A DNA stretch of 64,000 nt from contig NZ_CP014223.1 of the NCBI RefSeq assembly GCF_001561955.1, positions 2,356,001 through 2,420,000 on the forward strand, in the 5' to 3' direction. Made by a program: the position numbers and the translations under genes. Of the stretch, positions 27,644 to 36,290 are shown piece after piece. This DNA is from Anaerotignum propionicum DSM 1682 (lineage in GTDB: Bacteria; Bacillota; Clostridia; Lachnospirales; Anaerotignaceae). Below the pieces are notes generated by a model. The model was not told where the DNA came from, did not search any database, and saw only the letters and a program-made list of their open reading frames with translations. How positions within the stretch are numbered: position 1 is the first letter of the stretch; every line of letters starts with the position of its first letter.

Positions 27644-29569
27644 TTATACAATATTCAAGGGATTTCGGGTTAATTGAAAGTGTATCCCCTTCCCCACCTT
27701 TTGTTCTCCTTTTTCCACGCACTTGGCTACAAACTGCACCAATGGGTCTTCATCATGCCCTTGAATCAAAATCCGTTGTCGGTACTCTCCTCTGAATTTA
27801 AACAGCATGGCCGGTACAGGCCCCATTATAAAATAGCTGTTACCTCTATTTTCCGTCTGCAAGATTCCACCCAAAACATCAGCCGCCTTTGCGATATCCT
27901 CCTCCACTTCCCCGCTCACTACAACAGAACAAAAAGCACCAAAGGGAGGATATCCCATCATCTCACGCAACAATATTTCTTCCTCATAAAACCCCTTATA
28001 ATTTTGTTCAGCAGCATGGGTAATGCAGTAATGCTTTGGTTGATAGGTTTGGATATAAACCCTACCACTGTCATCCGCTCTACCTGCCCGCCCACCGGCC
28101 TGGGTAATTAATTGAAAGGTATTTTCTGAAGCATAAAAACTGCCCGTATTTAAAGAAGTGTCAGCGGCCATTATGCCGACCAACGTTACATTGGGGAAAT
28201 CATGCCCCTTTGCAATCATTTGTGTACCCACAAGTATATCTGCTTGTCCCTTGCGAAATGCCTCTAATATTTGATTATGGCTGTTTTTACCCATAGTCGT
28301 ATCTAAATCCATTCGAAGGACATTGGCTCTTGGAAAAAGCCGCCTTACCTCTTCTTCAATTTTTTGCGTTCCTGTTCCAAAATAACGAATATATTTTGAA
28401 CCGCATTCTGGGCAGTTTCGAGGGCTTTCCACTGTCTTTCCACAATAATGGCACATCAGTACATCTTCTTTTGCATGATATGTATAAGAAATACCACACT
28501 CAGGACACCGCATCACATGACCACAACTGCGGCAGGAAACAAAGGTTGCAAAGCCCCTTCTATTCAAAAACAGCATGGTCTGCTGACCTTTTTCTAAATT
28601 TATTGCTATCTCCTGTTGCAAAATATGACTAAAAGCAGATCGGTTTCCTTCTTCAAGTTCTTTGCACATATCAACAATTTGCATCTTAGGAGGGGTTCCT
28701 CCCCCGGTTCTTTCTTTCAGTTCTAGTAGGAGATATTCTCCTTGTCTGGCCTTATGGTAGCTCACCAAATCAGGGGTGGCACTGCCCATTAACAAAACTG
28801 CACCTGTGTCCTCTGCAAGAAACTTCGCCGCTTCCCTTGCATCATACTTCGGGGTAATATCGGAGATATAGCTATTATCATGCACCTCATCAATAATAAT
28901 CATTCCCAAATCAGAAAAGGGCATAAACAGTGCTGATCTGGGGCCAATCATAACAGAAATTTCTCCATCTCTAGCTTTTTTCCATTGGTCTAACCGCTCT
29001 CCTGCTGAGAGCCTGCTGTGGGTAATGGACACAGCCTGACCAAAACGAGAAATAAATCGTTCCATCATTTGGGGTGTCAAAGAGATTTCAGGAACCAGCA
29101 CCACCGCCTGTTTCCCCATGGCAAGGATTTTGGCAATGCTTTGCATATAAATTTCCGTTTTTCCGCTTCCTGTAATTCCATGAAGGAGAATGGTCTTCTT
29201 TTTTTCCAAATCTATTTGATATTCAATTTCCTCAATTGCCGCTCTTTGTTCTGCCGTGGGAAAAAAGGGTGTGGTCTTTTCATAATCCTCCAGAGAAAAA
29301 ACAGCTCTTTTTATCTGCTCTATACGCTCTTTTAAAATTCCTTTTTTCAAAAGTGTCTTTAGAGGTGATTCACCGATTCCACTTTTTTTAATTTCCTCAA
29401 GGGAAATTTCACTCTTTTCTTTGAATAGATGTAGGAGTTTTTTTTGCCCTGAGAGACGCTTGTCCGTCTCTACTTTTTTTATGGTATTTTCCCATAAAGA
29501 AGTATGATTGTTGATAGAATAAAATCGCTGCTCCATTTTATATTCAGAGCGAATCATTTTTTGTTTCAA
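27644..29569 (-). CDS. priA: PriA 3' part (helicase and zinc domains), out of frame with the 5' part
   Basis: The C-terminal 641 codons of primosomal protein N', the helicase that restarts stalled replication forks. They carry Walker A GITGSGKTE, the IIDEVHD box, a full set of zinc-binding cysteines (CRSCGHVMRCPEC, CHYCGK, CPECG), and helicase motifs V-VI (GTQMIAKGHDFPNV, QAGGRAGRADDSG). The frame opens at TTG 29569 with no SD, which overlaps the stop of the upstream part. Together the parts give about 816 residues, a normal PriA. One more T in the run at 29568-29574 would join them. See findings. Confidence 0.88.
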   Translation of the reverse strand: MKQKMIRSEYKMEQRFYSINNHTSLWENTIKKVETDKRLSGQKKLLHLFKEKSEISLEEIKKSGIGESPLKTLLKKGILKERIEQIKRAVFSLEDYEKTTPFFPTAEQRAAIEEIEYQIDLEKKKTILLHGITGSGKTEIYMQSIAKILAMGKQAVVLVPEISLTPQMMERFISRFGQAVSITHSRLSAGERLDQWKKARDGEISVMIGPRSALFMPFSDLGMIIIDEVHDNSYISDITPKYDAREAAKFLAEDTGAVLLMGSATPDLVSYHKARQGEYLLLELKERTGGGTPPKMQIVDMCKELEEGNRSAFSHILQQEIAINLEKGQQTMLFLNRRGFATFVSCRSCGHVMRCPECGISYTYHAKEDVLMCHYCGKTVESPRNCPECGSKYIRYFGTGTQKIEEEVRRLFPRANVLRMDLDTTMGKNSHNQILEAFRKGQADILVGTQMIAKGHDFPNVTLVGIMAADTSLNTGSFYASENTFQLITQAGGRAGRADDSGRVYIQTYQPKHYCITHAAEQNYKGFYEEEILLREMMGYPPFGAFCSVVVSGEVEEDIAKAADVLGGILQTENRGNSYFIMGPVPAMLFKFRGEYRQRILIQGHDEDPLVQFVAKCVEKGEQKVGKGIHFQLTRNPLNIV

Positions 29570-30093
29570 AAAAAGTATTTTCTTTTTTGCATCTGTTGTA
29601 TTGCGTTTTTAACGCCGCTTCCCAACAATTTCTCCAGCTCGCTCAAAGCACTGGAACCGCCCATTTCCTTCAAGGCTTCTAAAACCGCTAATTCTCCACC
29701 TTTACATGCAGAAACATCAGCTGCTTCGTTCAAAAGAACCTGCCATGTACTTTTGGTTTTAATTCCTGTAGGCATAATGGCTTGCAAGCATTGGTTTAAT
29801 GTACAAAAATAGTGCTCTTTCATCCATTGTGCTAAATGAAGCATTTGAGGGGTAAAAATTGGTCTGCCATCATCTAGAATTTCAAGGATGTCTTTTAGCT
29901 TTTCTAAGGGAATTTCACTCTCCTCAGCCAAAGAAAGTATGTACCCCTCTGTTTTGGTATTTCTCCGCCCAAAAGGTACAATCACTCGAACCCCTTCCTT
30001 CGCTTCATCTTGAAAAGCTTCTGGAATGTGGTAGTCAAATACTCGATCGGTCTGTGGATGGTTCATTCCAACAATGACTCTGGCATACCGCAT
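29566..30093 (-). CDS. priA: PriA 5' part (DNA-binding domain), ends at a frameshift
   Basis: The first 175 codons of PriA: the 3' DNA-end-binding domain (VIVGMNHPQTDRVFDYHIPE, VIVPFGRR) and the start of the winged-helix domain (HFCTLNQCLQAIMPTG-like YFCTLNQ). It stops at TGA 29566-29568 right after seven T, and the conserved remainder continues in the -1 frame from 29569. Either an indel in the run of T (real or a sequencing error) or -1 slippage would be needed to make full PriA. Confidence 0.85.
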   Translation of the reverse strand: MRYARVIVGMNHPQTDRVFDYHIPEAFQDEAKEGVRVIVPFGRRNTKTEGYILSLAEESEIPLEKLKDILEILDDGRPIFTPQMLHLAQWMKEHYFCTLNQCLQAIMPTGIKTKSTWQVLLNEAADVSACKGGELAVLEALKEMGGSSALSELEKLLGSGVKNAIQQMQKRKYFF

Positions 30094-30133
30094 TTTTCAC
30101 ACCTCCGTTTCTAACAAATTTTACTGTCAAAAA

Positions 30134-30191
30134 GGCGATAAACAAAATTCCTTCGCAAAAATCCTGCGTAAGATACCTAATGTTTATCGCC
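30134..30191 (-). terminator. Terminator between rpoZ and priA
   Basis: On the minus strand GGCGATAAACA pairs with TGTTTATCGCC (11 perfect pairs) around a long loop with its own small stem, followed by TTTTT. It ends the yicC-remA-gmk-rpoZ transcript. Confidence 0.75.
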
Positions 30192-30198
30192 CTGAATT

Positions 30199-30492
30199 CT
30201 AATCTTCCGTTGGTTCCATAAATTCTGCAGTGTCATCTCTGAGAATCATTTCACCCTCATAAATGACTTCTTTGGCTTGACGCACCTTGATTCTCCCTTC
30301 GTAAAGCTCGTTCACTGCAATAGAAACGGGTTTATCCACTTTAATCTTACTTACCAAAGGCTCTGCATGATCCACTAGCTGTCTTGCTCTTTTTGCTGCC
30401 GCAATCACGATGGTATATCTGCTCCCTAAAGTGATATCATCTGTTTCTTCATTGATAACTTCTAATAAATCTGTATAAGAAGGTCTTAACAT
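30199..30492 (-). CDS. rpoZ: RNA polymerase omega subunit
   Basis: Small subunit that helps assemble RNA polymerase. The 97-residue protein begins MLRPSYTDLLEV and has the conserved GSRYTIVIAAAKRARQL core. It directly follows gmk with no gap. In most Firmicutes coaBC comes next; here a terminator and then priA follow. Confidence 0.93.
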   Translation of the reverse strand: MLRPSYTDLLEVINEETDDITLGSRYTIVIAAAKRARQLVDHAEPLVSKIKVDKPVSIAVNELYEGRIKVRQAKEVIYEGEMILRDDTAEFMEPTED

Positions 30493-31101
30493 TTACATCT
30501 CTCCTTTAAATATCTTTTTAATATTGGGATTTCTGCTGCATTTCATTCTTTCCGCCTGAACAATGACAAGCAAATCCTCCGTAGCTTCTTCAACGGTATC
30601 GTTAATCACCACATAATCATATTCCTGAGCCAATTCCATTTCTTCCAAAGCTCTATGAATTCTGCGGTTTATGGTATCTTTATCTTCAGTGCCTCGATTG
30701 GTTAGGCGTCTGCCCAATTCTTCTAAATTGGGAGGCATTAAAAAAACCAAAACTCCATCAGGATAAATTTTTTTAATCTGAAGTGCGCCCTGTACTTCAA
30801 TCTCAAGGATCACATTTTTCCCTTGTGCCAACTGCTCAACTACATATTTACGAGGTGTTCCATAATAGTTCCCGCAAAATTCTGCCCACTCCAAAAGCTC
30901 TTTATGCTCCTGCATGCGCAAAAACTCTTCCCTTGTATGGAAGAAATAATGCACCCCATCAATTTCATAATCTCTGGGTGTTCTTGTCGTTGCCGAAATA
31001 GATAGCGAAAAATTATCTCTTTTGCAAAGCTGTTCCACCACCGTCCCCTTGCCTGAACCGGAAGGCCCGGAAATAATTAGCAATACACCTTGTTTCTTCA
31101 T
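30493..31101 (-). CDS. gmk: Guanylate kinase
   Basis: Phosphorylates GMP to GDP. The 202-residue P-loop kinase has GPSGSGKGT near residue 11, the GMP-binding SATTRTPRDYEIDGVHYFF and the lid region RLTNRGTEDKDTINRR. It lies two bases after remA and abuts rpoZ, the standard order. Confidence 0.97.
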   Translation of the reverse strand: MKKQGVLLIISGPSGSGKGTVVEQLCKRDNFSLSISATTRTPRDYEIDGVHYFFHTREEFLRMQEHKELLEWAEFCGNYYGTPRKYVVEQLAQGKNVILEIEVQGALQIKKIYPDGVLVFLMPPNLEELGRRLTNRGTEDKDTINRRIHRALEEMELAQEYDYVVINDTVEEATEDLLVIVQAERMKCSRNPNIKKIFKGEM

Positions 31102-31103
31102 TG

Positions 31104-31361
31104 TTAATTCCCCTTCTGCTCTGATAAAAGCCTGCCGCCCACTGTTTCAGGCATATTGGGCGATAGCACCAAATGCCCGTTATCCATAATAATCACGCAA
31201 CGGGTTTTTCTGCCATAGGTTGCGTCGATTAAATTTCCTTTTTCTTTCCCCTCTTGCACAATGCGCTTAATTGGGGCAGAATCAGGGCTGACAATGGCAA
31301 TGACCCGATTTGCAGATACTACGTTTCCATACCCGATATTCAAAAATTGAATTTTTTCCAT
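31104..31361 (-). CDS. remA: RemA-family DNA-binding regulator (DUF370)
   Basis: In Bacillus RemA is a ring-forming DNA-binding activator of biofilm matrix and osmoprotection genes. The 85-residue protein has the family's signature: [26 protein letters not shown] and the basic [15 protein letters not shown] loop. Same position, between yicC and gmk, as elsewhere in the phylum. Confidence 0.93.
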   Translation of the reverse strand: MEKIQFLNIGYGNVVSANRVIAIVSPDSAPIKRIVQEGKEKGNLIDATYGRKTRCVIIMDNGHLVLSPNMPETVGGRLLSEQKGN

Positions 31362-31374
31362 GCCGCCACCCCAA

Positions 31375-32262
31375 CTACTCTAAATTTTGAATCTGTTCGC
31401 GAATTTTTTCAATTTCACTTTTTAGTTCGATGGTTGCCTGCACAATTTGTATATCATTTGCTTTAGAAGCAATGGTATTGGACTCTCTATTCATTTCTTG
31501 CACAAGGAAATCCAGCTTTCTGCCTACCTGACCGCCTCTTTCCAAAATATCAGCAAGCTGAACCAAGTGACTTTCCAAACGGGTTATTTCCTCATCAACA
31601 CAACCTCTGTCGGCAAAAACTGCAACCTCCGTTGCAATACGTTGGGGGTCAACATCAATACCGCCCAATAAATCCTTTAAACGGTTATTCAATTTTTCCC
31701 TATATTCCTCAACAACCAAAGGAGAACGTTCCTTCACTTCATGAACCAAAGTCTGAATTCGTTTTCCCTTTGCCAAAATATCTTTTTTCAAAGCTTCCCC
31801 TTCTGTCTGACGCATGGAAGCAAAACGGGTCACCGCCTCATCCAAAGCCGGCAGTAATGCATCCCAAATAATTGATTCATCCTTTTGAGGTTTTTCCACT
31901 GTAATCACATCAGGAAACTTTGCTGTCAAATCCAAAAGGTTGCCGCCTTCAAAACCAATGCTATCCTGCAACACCTTAAGTTTTTCATAGTAAGCCTTTG
32001 CTAAAGCTTCATTCAACTTCACCTCAACATCATCCGAAGCAAAAGTTTCAAAACTTACATATACATCCGTCTTTCCACGAAAAACCTGTTGCATAATATG
32101 CTTTTTAATTTTGTCTTCAAGGCTAGCCAAAGAACGGGGTAATTTAATACTAATATCATTATATCTATGATTTACGGATTTTAGTTCTATGGTAAATTTT
32201 CTGTCCTCAGCAATGTGTTCACCTCGGCCGTATCCCGTCATACTTCTAACATTTGTACCCAT
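31375..32262 (-). CDS. yicC: YicC-family endoribonuclease
   Basis: A 295-residue YicC/YloC protein. It has the N-terminal SMTGYGRGE, the middle [16 protein letters not shown], and the conserved C-terminal [30 protein letters not shown] followed by [22 protein letters not shown]. Members are endoribonucleases that act on RNA ends. It leads the yicC-remA-gmk-rpoZ operon behind a strong promoter and a leader of about 150 bases. ATG 32262 gives [15 protein letters not shown] 32241 is an alternative. Confidence 0.93.
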   Translation of the reverse strand: MGTNVRSMTGYGRGEHIAEDRKFTIELKSVNHRYNDISIKLPRSLASLEDKIKKHIMQQVFRGKTDVYVSFETFASDDVEVKLNEALAKAYYEKLKVLQDSIGFEGGNLLDLTAKFPDVITVEKPQKDESIIWDALLPALDEAVTRFASMRQTEGEALKKDILAKGKRIQTLVHEVKERSPLVVEEYREKLNNRLKDLLGGIDVDPQRIATEVAVFADRGCVDEEITRLESHLVQLADILERGGQVGRKLDFLVQEMNRESNTIASKANDIQIVQATIELKSEIEKIREQIQNLE

Positions 32263-32420
32263 ATCCTTTTTCCTCTCTGTGCGTTCACTTCAATTTTCAT
32301 AACAAAATCGAGGCTTCTCCTGTTGACCAGTATATATCTTACCGTCAAACTCAAAAAAGCCTGCAAAAGACCAAAAACCCATATGACGTGAGTCGATCCT
32401 TCAGACATACATTGTTCCCC

Positions 32421-32449
32421 ATTATAGCCTATGAACACATAAATATCAA
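32421..32449 (-). promoter_or_regulatory. Promoter of yicC-remA-gmk-rpoZ
   Basis: On the minus strand TTGATA (32444-32449), 17-base spacer, TATAAT (32421-32426): a near-consensus vegetative promoter. Confidence 0.85.
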
Positions 32450-32524
32450 GAAAAACCTAGAAATTTACACTTAATTTTTAATCAAATTTTAATATTTCTC
32501 CTTCGTGTAATATTCTTCCTGCTA

Positions 32525-32533
32525 TGTTATACT
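32525..32533 (+). promoter_or_regulatory. Extended -10 promoter of rqcH
   Basis: TGT-TATACT, 38 bases before the rqcH ATG; no good -35 is seen. Confidence 0.5.
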
Positions 32534-32570
32534 ATACCGACACATAAAAACAATAAAGGAGGAACGTCCC

Positions 32571-34340
32571 ATGGCTTTAGACGGTATCACCGCAGCAGCT
32601 ATCGTACACGAACTGAAAACAAACCTCATCGGCGGCAGAATCGACAAAATTCATCAACCTGCGGCGGATGAAATACGTTTTTCAGTAAGAGGTACAGGCG
32701 TTGTCCATAAAATATTAGCTTCTGCAAATTCCAGTAATCCAAGAATTCATTTTACCGAAACAACAAGGGAAAACCCTATGACGGCGCCTCTGTTCTGCAT
32801 GGTTTTGCGTAAGCACATTGCAGGGGGCAAAATTATAGATATTTGTCAGCCCAACTTTGAACGTATCATTCTATTGAAAATTGAATCCGCAAATGAAATG
32901 GGCGATATGACGGTAAAAAACCTGATTTTAGAAATTATGGGAAAGCATAGCAATCTTATTTTGACCGACGAAAACGGACGAATCTTAGATTCTATTAAGC
33001 GAGTTTCCCATGAGAAAAGCTCTGTAAGAGAGGTATTGCCCGGGAAAGATTATGTTTTACCGCCTTCACAAAACAAAAAAAATCCTCTTTTTGCAGAGCA
33101 AGGTGACTTTTTGTTCTCCCTCGCTCTACAAGCTGGACAAAAACTGCAAGATTTTATATATAAAACCTACACAGGAATCAGTCCCATTATGGCGGGAGAG
33201 ATTTGCTTTCGTGCCGCTTTAGAGCCCTCTGATGCCTGCCAACAGATAACCCCTGACAAAGGTGAAGCATTATTCTATGCCTTTCAAGCTGTTATGGAAG
33301 ATGCCAAGCTAGCAAACTTTACACCAAAACTGTATTACCATCCAAATTCCAATCGGGTTTTGGATTTCGGTGTAATTGAAATGACAGAATTTAAAGCCTT
33401 CCAGCAAAAAATTTTTCTTTCAATATCAGCACTTTTAGAAAGCTTTTATCAAGAACGAGATCATGCCTCCCATATCAAGCAAAAAGCCCACGATATGCGT
33501 CGGCTGGTTAGCTCAAACATTGAACGTTGTGTAAAGAAAAAGGAAATACAGTTGAAAACCCGCAAAGACGTGGCAGATATGGAAAGCTGGCGCAAAAAAG
33601 GCGAGCTCCTAACCGCTAATATTTATGCCGTGCCTCAAGGGGCTACTACCTTCCGAACCACAGATTTTTACGACGAGGCTATGGGTGATATTGAGATTTC
33701 CTTAGACCCCACTAAAACCCCTGCGGAAAATGCGCAAAAATATTTCTCCCGCTACAATAAAGCAAAAAGGACTCTTGCTGCATTAGAAATACAAGAAAAG
33801 CAAAATGATGAAGAACTTGTTTATTTAGAAAGTGTACTAAATGCACTGGATAACGCCTCTGATGAAGCAGATTTGGGAGAAATCAGAACTGAATTGGCGG
33901 AAAGCGGTTTTGTGCGCCGCCAAGCACCAAAAAAAGGTGCCCCTAAGGCAAAAAAAGCAAAACCTCTACATTTTATCTCCTCAGATGGCTATGAAATATA
34001 TGTAGGTAAGAGCAATCTGCAAAATGATGAACTCACTCTGCGCTTTGCCGACAGCATGGATATCTGGCTGCATACCAAAGAAATTCCAGGTTCCCATGTC
34101 ATCATTCGCTCTAACGGTACAGGCACCGCCAGTGACACAGCATTGGAAGAAGCTTCAAATTTAGCCGCCTTCTTTAGCAAAGCCAAAAACAGCAGTATGG
34201 TTCCTGTTGATTATACTCAACGAAAAAATGTGAAAAAGCCTAACGGAGCGAAACCGGGTATGGTCATTTACTTGACCAACCGTACCATTTACGTAACCCC
34301 TGATGAAGAAAAGGTGAAATCTATGCAGTCTAATGCCTGA
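32571..34340 (+). CDS. rqcH: RqcH, ribosome quality control NFACT protein
   Basis: Binds stalled, peptidyl-tRNA-carrying 50S subunits and adds C-terminal alanine tails that mark the peptide for degradation. The 589-residue protein has the NFACT-N domain (MALDGITAAAIVHELK, GGRIDKIHQP), a central coiled coil and helix-hairpin-helix region (about 290-450), and the C-terminal NFACT-R domain (IYVGKSNLQNDELT, DIWLHTKEIPGSHVII). Length is normal. AAAGGAGG precedes ATG 32571; a terminator follows. Confidence 0.95.
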   Translation: MALDGITAAAIVHELKTNLIGGRIDKIHQPAADEIRFSVRGTGVVHKILASANSSNPRIHFTETTRENPMTAPLFCMVLRKHIAGGKIIDICQPNFERIILLKIESANEMGDMTVKNLILEIMGKHSNLILTDENGRILDSIKRVSHEKSSVREVLPGKDYVLPPSQNKKNPLFAEQGDFLFSLALQAGQKLQDFIYKTYTGISPIMAGEICFRAALEPSDACQQITPDKGEALFYAFQAVMEDAKLANFTPKLYYHPNSNRVLDFGVIEMTEFKAFQQKIFLSISALLESFYQERDHASHIKQKAHDMRRLVSSNIERCVKKKEIQLKTRKDVADMESWRKKGELLTANIYAVPQGATTFRTTDFYDEAMGDIEISLDPTKTPAENAQKYFSRYNKAKRTLAALEIQEKQNDEELVYLESVLNALDNASDEADLGEIRTELAESGFVRRQAPKKGAPKAKKAKPLHFISSDGYEIYVGKSNLQNDELTLRFADSMDIWLHTKEIPGSHVIIRSNGTGTASDTALEEASNLAAFFSKAKNSSMVPVDYTQRKNVKKPNGAKPGMVIYLTNRTIYVTPDEEKVKSMQSNA

Positions 34341-34371
34341 TTGCACCTTGCATTATACATGCAATTGACTT

Positions 34372-34398
34372 ATAGGCGGAAAAACTCCGCCTATTTTT
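34372..34398 (+). terminator. rqcH terminator
   Basis: ATAGGCGGA-AAAAC-TCCGCCTAT followed by TTTTT: nine perfect pairs. Confidence 0.92.
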
Positions 34399-34600
34399 AA
34401 CGAGTTATTTCTAATCACCAAGAGTATACAAGATGTGCAAGCAAATTTTTTGTCAGTCAAACAATTGTAAGCCAGAGTTTTCTGAGTATTTACGCGCGTT
34501 TTTCCAGACGAGAAAAGACACAGTCATATAGGCGTATAAGTCATCAGTCTTGAATTGTATGGTGATTTTAGGACTAATTATTTTGAATTGAGGTTTAAAT

Positions 34601-35941
34601 ATGCAAAACGAATTAGCAAAAGATTTTAACTTATCCTCCCTTTTGCGTTTTACCCTGCCAACCATCACTATGCTGGTATTTGTGGCAACTTATACTATTG
34701 TAGATGGTATCTTTGTTTCCCGCTACGTGGGCACAGAAGCTTTATCTGCCACAAATATTGTGTTTCCTCTGATTAATATATTAATGGGTGTGGGCATTAT
34801 GCTTGGTACAGGAGGCAGTGCGGTCATTGGTCGTACGTTAGGTGAAGGACGAATAGACGATGCACGAAGCAACTTTACATTAATTGTTACCTTTAGCGCT
34901 ATATTGGGGCTGATTCTTTCCAGTATAGCTTTTATCTTTATCAGCCCTTTATGCCGCTTTTTAGGGGCAGATGATGTCCTTTTGCCTTATTGTATAGACT
35001 ACGGCAAAATTCTTATGTCTCTATATTTTGTTGCCGTGATTCAAGTGTTGTTTCAAACCTTATTTGTAACAGCAGGAAAACCACATCTGGGTTTATGGCT
35101 GAATGTTACGTCAGGGCTTTCAAATATCTTTTTTGACTATCTGTTTATAGTGGTGTTTGATTGGGGCATAGCCGGTGCCGCTTGGGGTACTGCCACAAGC
35201 TTTCTTATTGGGGGATTATTCCCTCTTTGGTACTTCGCCAAACCTAGAGCTATTCTATATTTTGTGAAACCAAAGTGGGATGGAAAAACCATTCTTTCCA
35301 GTGTTCTAAACGGTTCCTCAGAAATGGTGACCTCTGGAGCAATGGCAGTTACTACTTTTCTGTTTAACTTAACAATGATGAAAACTTTGGGGCAGGATGG
35401 CGTTGCCGCAATCACAATTATTTTGTATGCCCAATTTTTATTTTCAGCAGCATATATGGGTTTTTCCAACGGAGCTGCGCCAATATTTAGCTATATTTAT
35501 GGAAATCGAAATATACTAAGAATGAAAAAGATGTTTAAATTATGCATTCAAATTATATTGATGTCGTCGGTTTTAATCTCTGTTTTTTCATTTTTTATGG
35601 CAACCCCAACGATTTCAATTTTTACGCCCAAAAATACTGATACCTATAAAATTGCACTCCACGGGTATCATATTTTCGCTTGGAGCTTTCTGTTTTCGGG
35701 AATTAATATTTTTACTTCGTCTTTTTTTACGGCGTTATCCAATGGATTGCTGTCTGCTATCATTTCATTTTTAAGAACATTCCTTTTTGTTACAGTTTGC
35801 ATCCTGTTCTTGCCTAATATATTTGGCATCAACGGAATTTGGCTGGCCATCCCCATTGCTGAGGGCTTGACGGCTATTTTGGCAATTACTCTGCTGTATA
35901 TTGGTAATAAGCAATATCATTATTTGCAGTATAGCAGATAG
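34601..35941 (+). CDS. MATE-family efflux transporter
   Basis: A 446-residue multidrug and toxin extrusion protein with about 12 hydrophobic segments. Typical features are TYTIVDGIFVSRYVGTEALSATNI in the first segments, the GTGGSAVIGRTLGEG loop, GKPHLGLWLN, and the internal repeat in the second half (GAAPIFSYIYGNRN). It probably exports cationic compounds with a Na+ or H+ gradient; the substrate is unknown. Single-gene unit with TTGAGG as SD and a strong terminator. Confidence 0.9.
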   Translation: MQNELAKDFNLSSLLRFTLPTITMLVFVATYTIVDGIFVSRYVGTEALSATNIVFPLINILMGVGIMLGTGGSAVIGRTLGEGRIDDARSNFTLIVTFSAILGLILSSIAFIFISPLCRFLGADDVLLPYCIDYGKILMSLYFVAVIQVLFQTLFVTAGKPHLGLWLNVTSGLSNIFFDYLFIVVFDWGIAGAAWGTATSFLIGGLFPLWYFAKPRAILYFVKPKWDGKTILSSVLNGSSEMVTSGAMAVTTFLFNLTMMKTLGQDGVAAITIILYAQFLFSAAYMGFSNGAAPIFSYIYGNRNILRMKKMFKLCIQIILMSSVLISVFSFFMATPTISIFTPKNTDTYKIALHGYHIFAWSFLFSGINIFTSSFFTALSNGLLSAIISFLRTFLFVTVCILFLPNIFGINGIWLAIPIAEGLTAILAITLLYIGNKQYHYLQYSR

Positions 35942-35990
35942 GTGTGTTTTCTGCCTATTCGTTCTATACTTGGCATTTAGAGTTAAATTT

Positions 35991-36028
35991 AAAAGAGAAA
36001 TGCAACCAACCTTCTGCATTTCTCTTTT
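35991..36028 (+). terminator. MATE gene terminator
   Basis: AAAAGAGAAATGCA pairs with TGCATTTCTCTTTT (14 pairs), then an AT-rich tail. Confidence 0.85.
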
Positions 36029-36196
36029 ATAATTTAGTGTCATAAAAATCAAACTTTATCAATATCCCGTTCCATTCTAATCTAGACGTACTACCAATAG
36101 ATTCCTTTTGATGCCTTAAAAAAGTCTCTCTAATATCTCCTACCTCATCACCATTAAAACGGCAAACCCTACACTCCTTTTTGCTAAAGGTTTTTT
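36027..36196 (-). pseudogene. Possible gene remnant, C-terminal piece
   Basis: On the minus strand 56 codons are open down to TAA 36027-36029 and read like real protein (for example NGDEVGDIRETFLRHQ and STSRLEWNGILIKFD), but there is no start codon and a stop lies directly upstream. The preceding bases (about 36190-36240) read LHLVEMVFIKK in another frame, as if an indel had broken the gene. I do not recognise the family. The end overlaps the MATE terminator. Chance cannot be excluded. The rest of 35942-36290 holds only the two terminators. Confidence 0.3.
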
Positions 36197-36258
36197 AATA
36201 AAAACCATTTCTACCAAATGCAGAGTGGGTAATCTCTCAAGTTAAAGCGAACAAAAAA

Positions 36259-36287
36259 ATAAAGCCCACCAAAAATGGTGGACTTTA
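36259..36287 (-). terminator. rny terminator
   Basis: On the minus strand AAAGTCCACCA-TTTT-TGGTGGGCTTT followed by ATTTTTTT. Confidence 0.9.
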
Positions 36288-36290
36288 TAC

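Larger units (their letters stand above)
32263..32570. other. Divergent control region of yicC and rqcH
   Basis: It contains the yicC promoter (32421-32449, minus), the rqcH -10 element (32528-32533, plus) and about 150 bases of yicC leader in which I see no gene and no clear riboswitch. Confidence 0.6.

Noticed and set aside
32263..32440. Possible riboswitch in the yicC leader
   Set aside because: The complementary elements cross instead of nesting and no known aptamer core was recognised.
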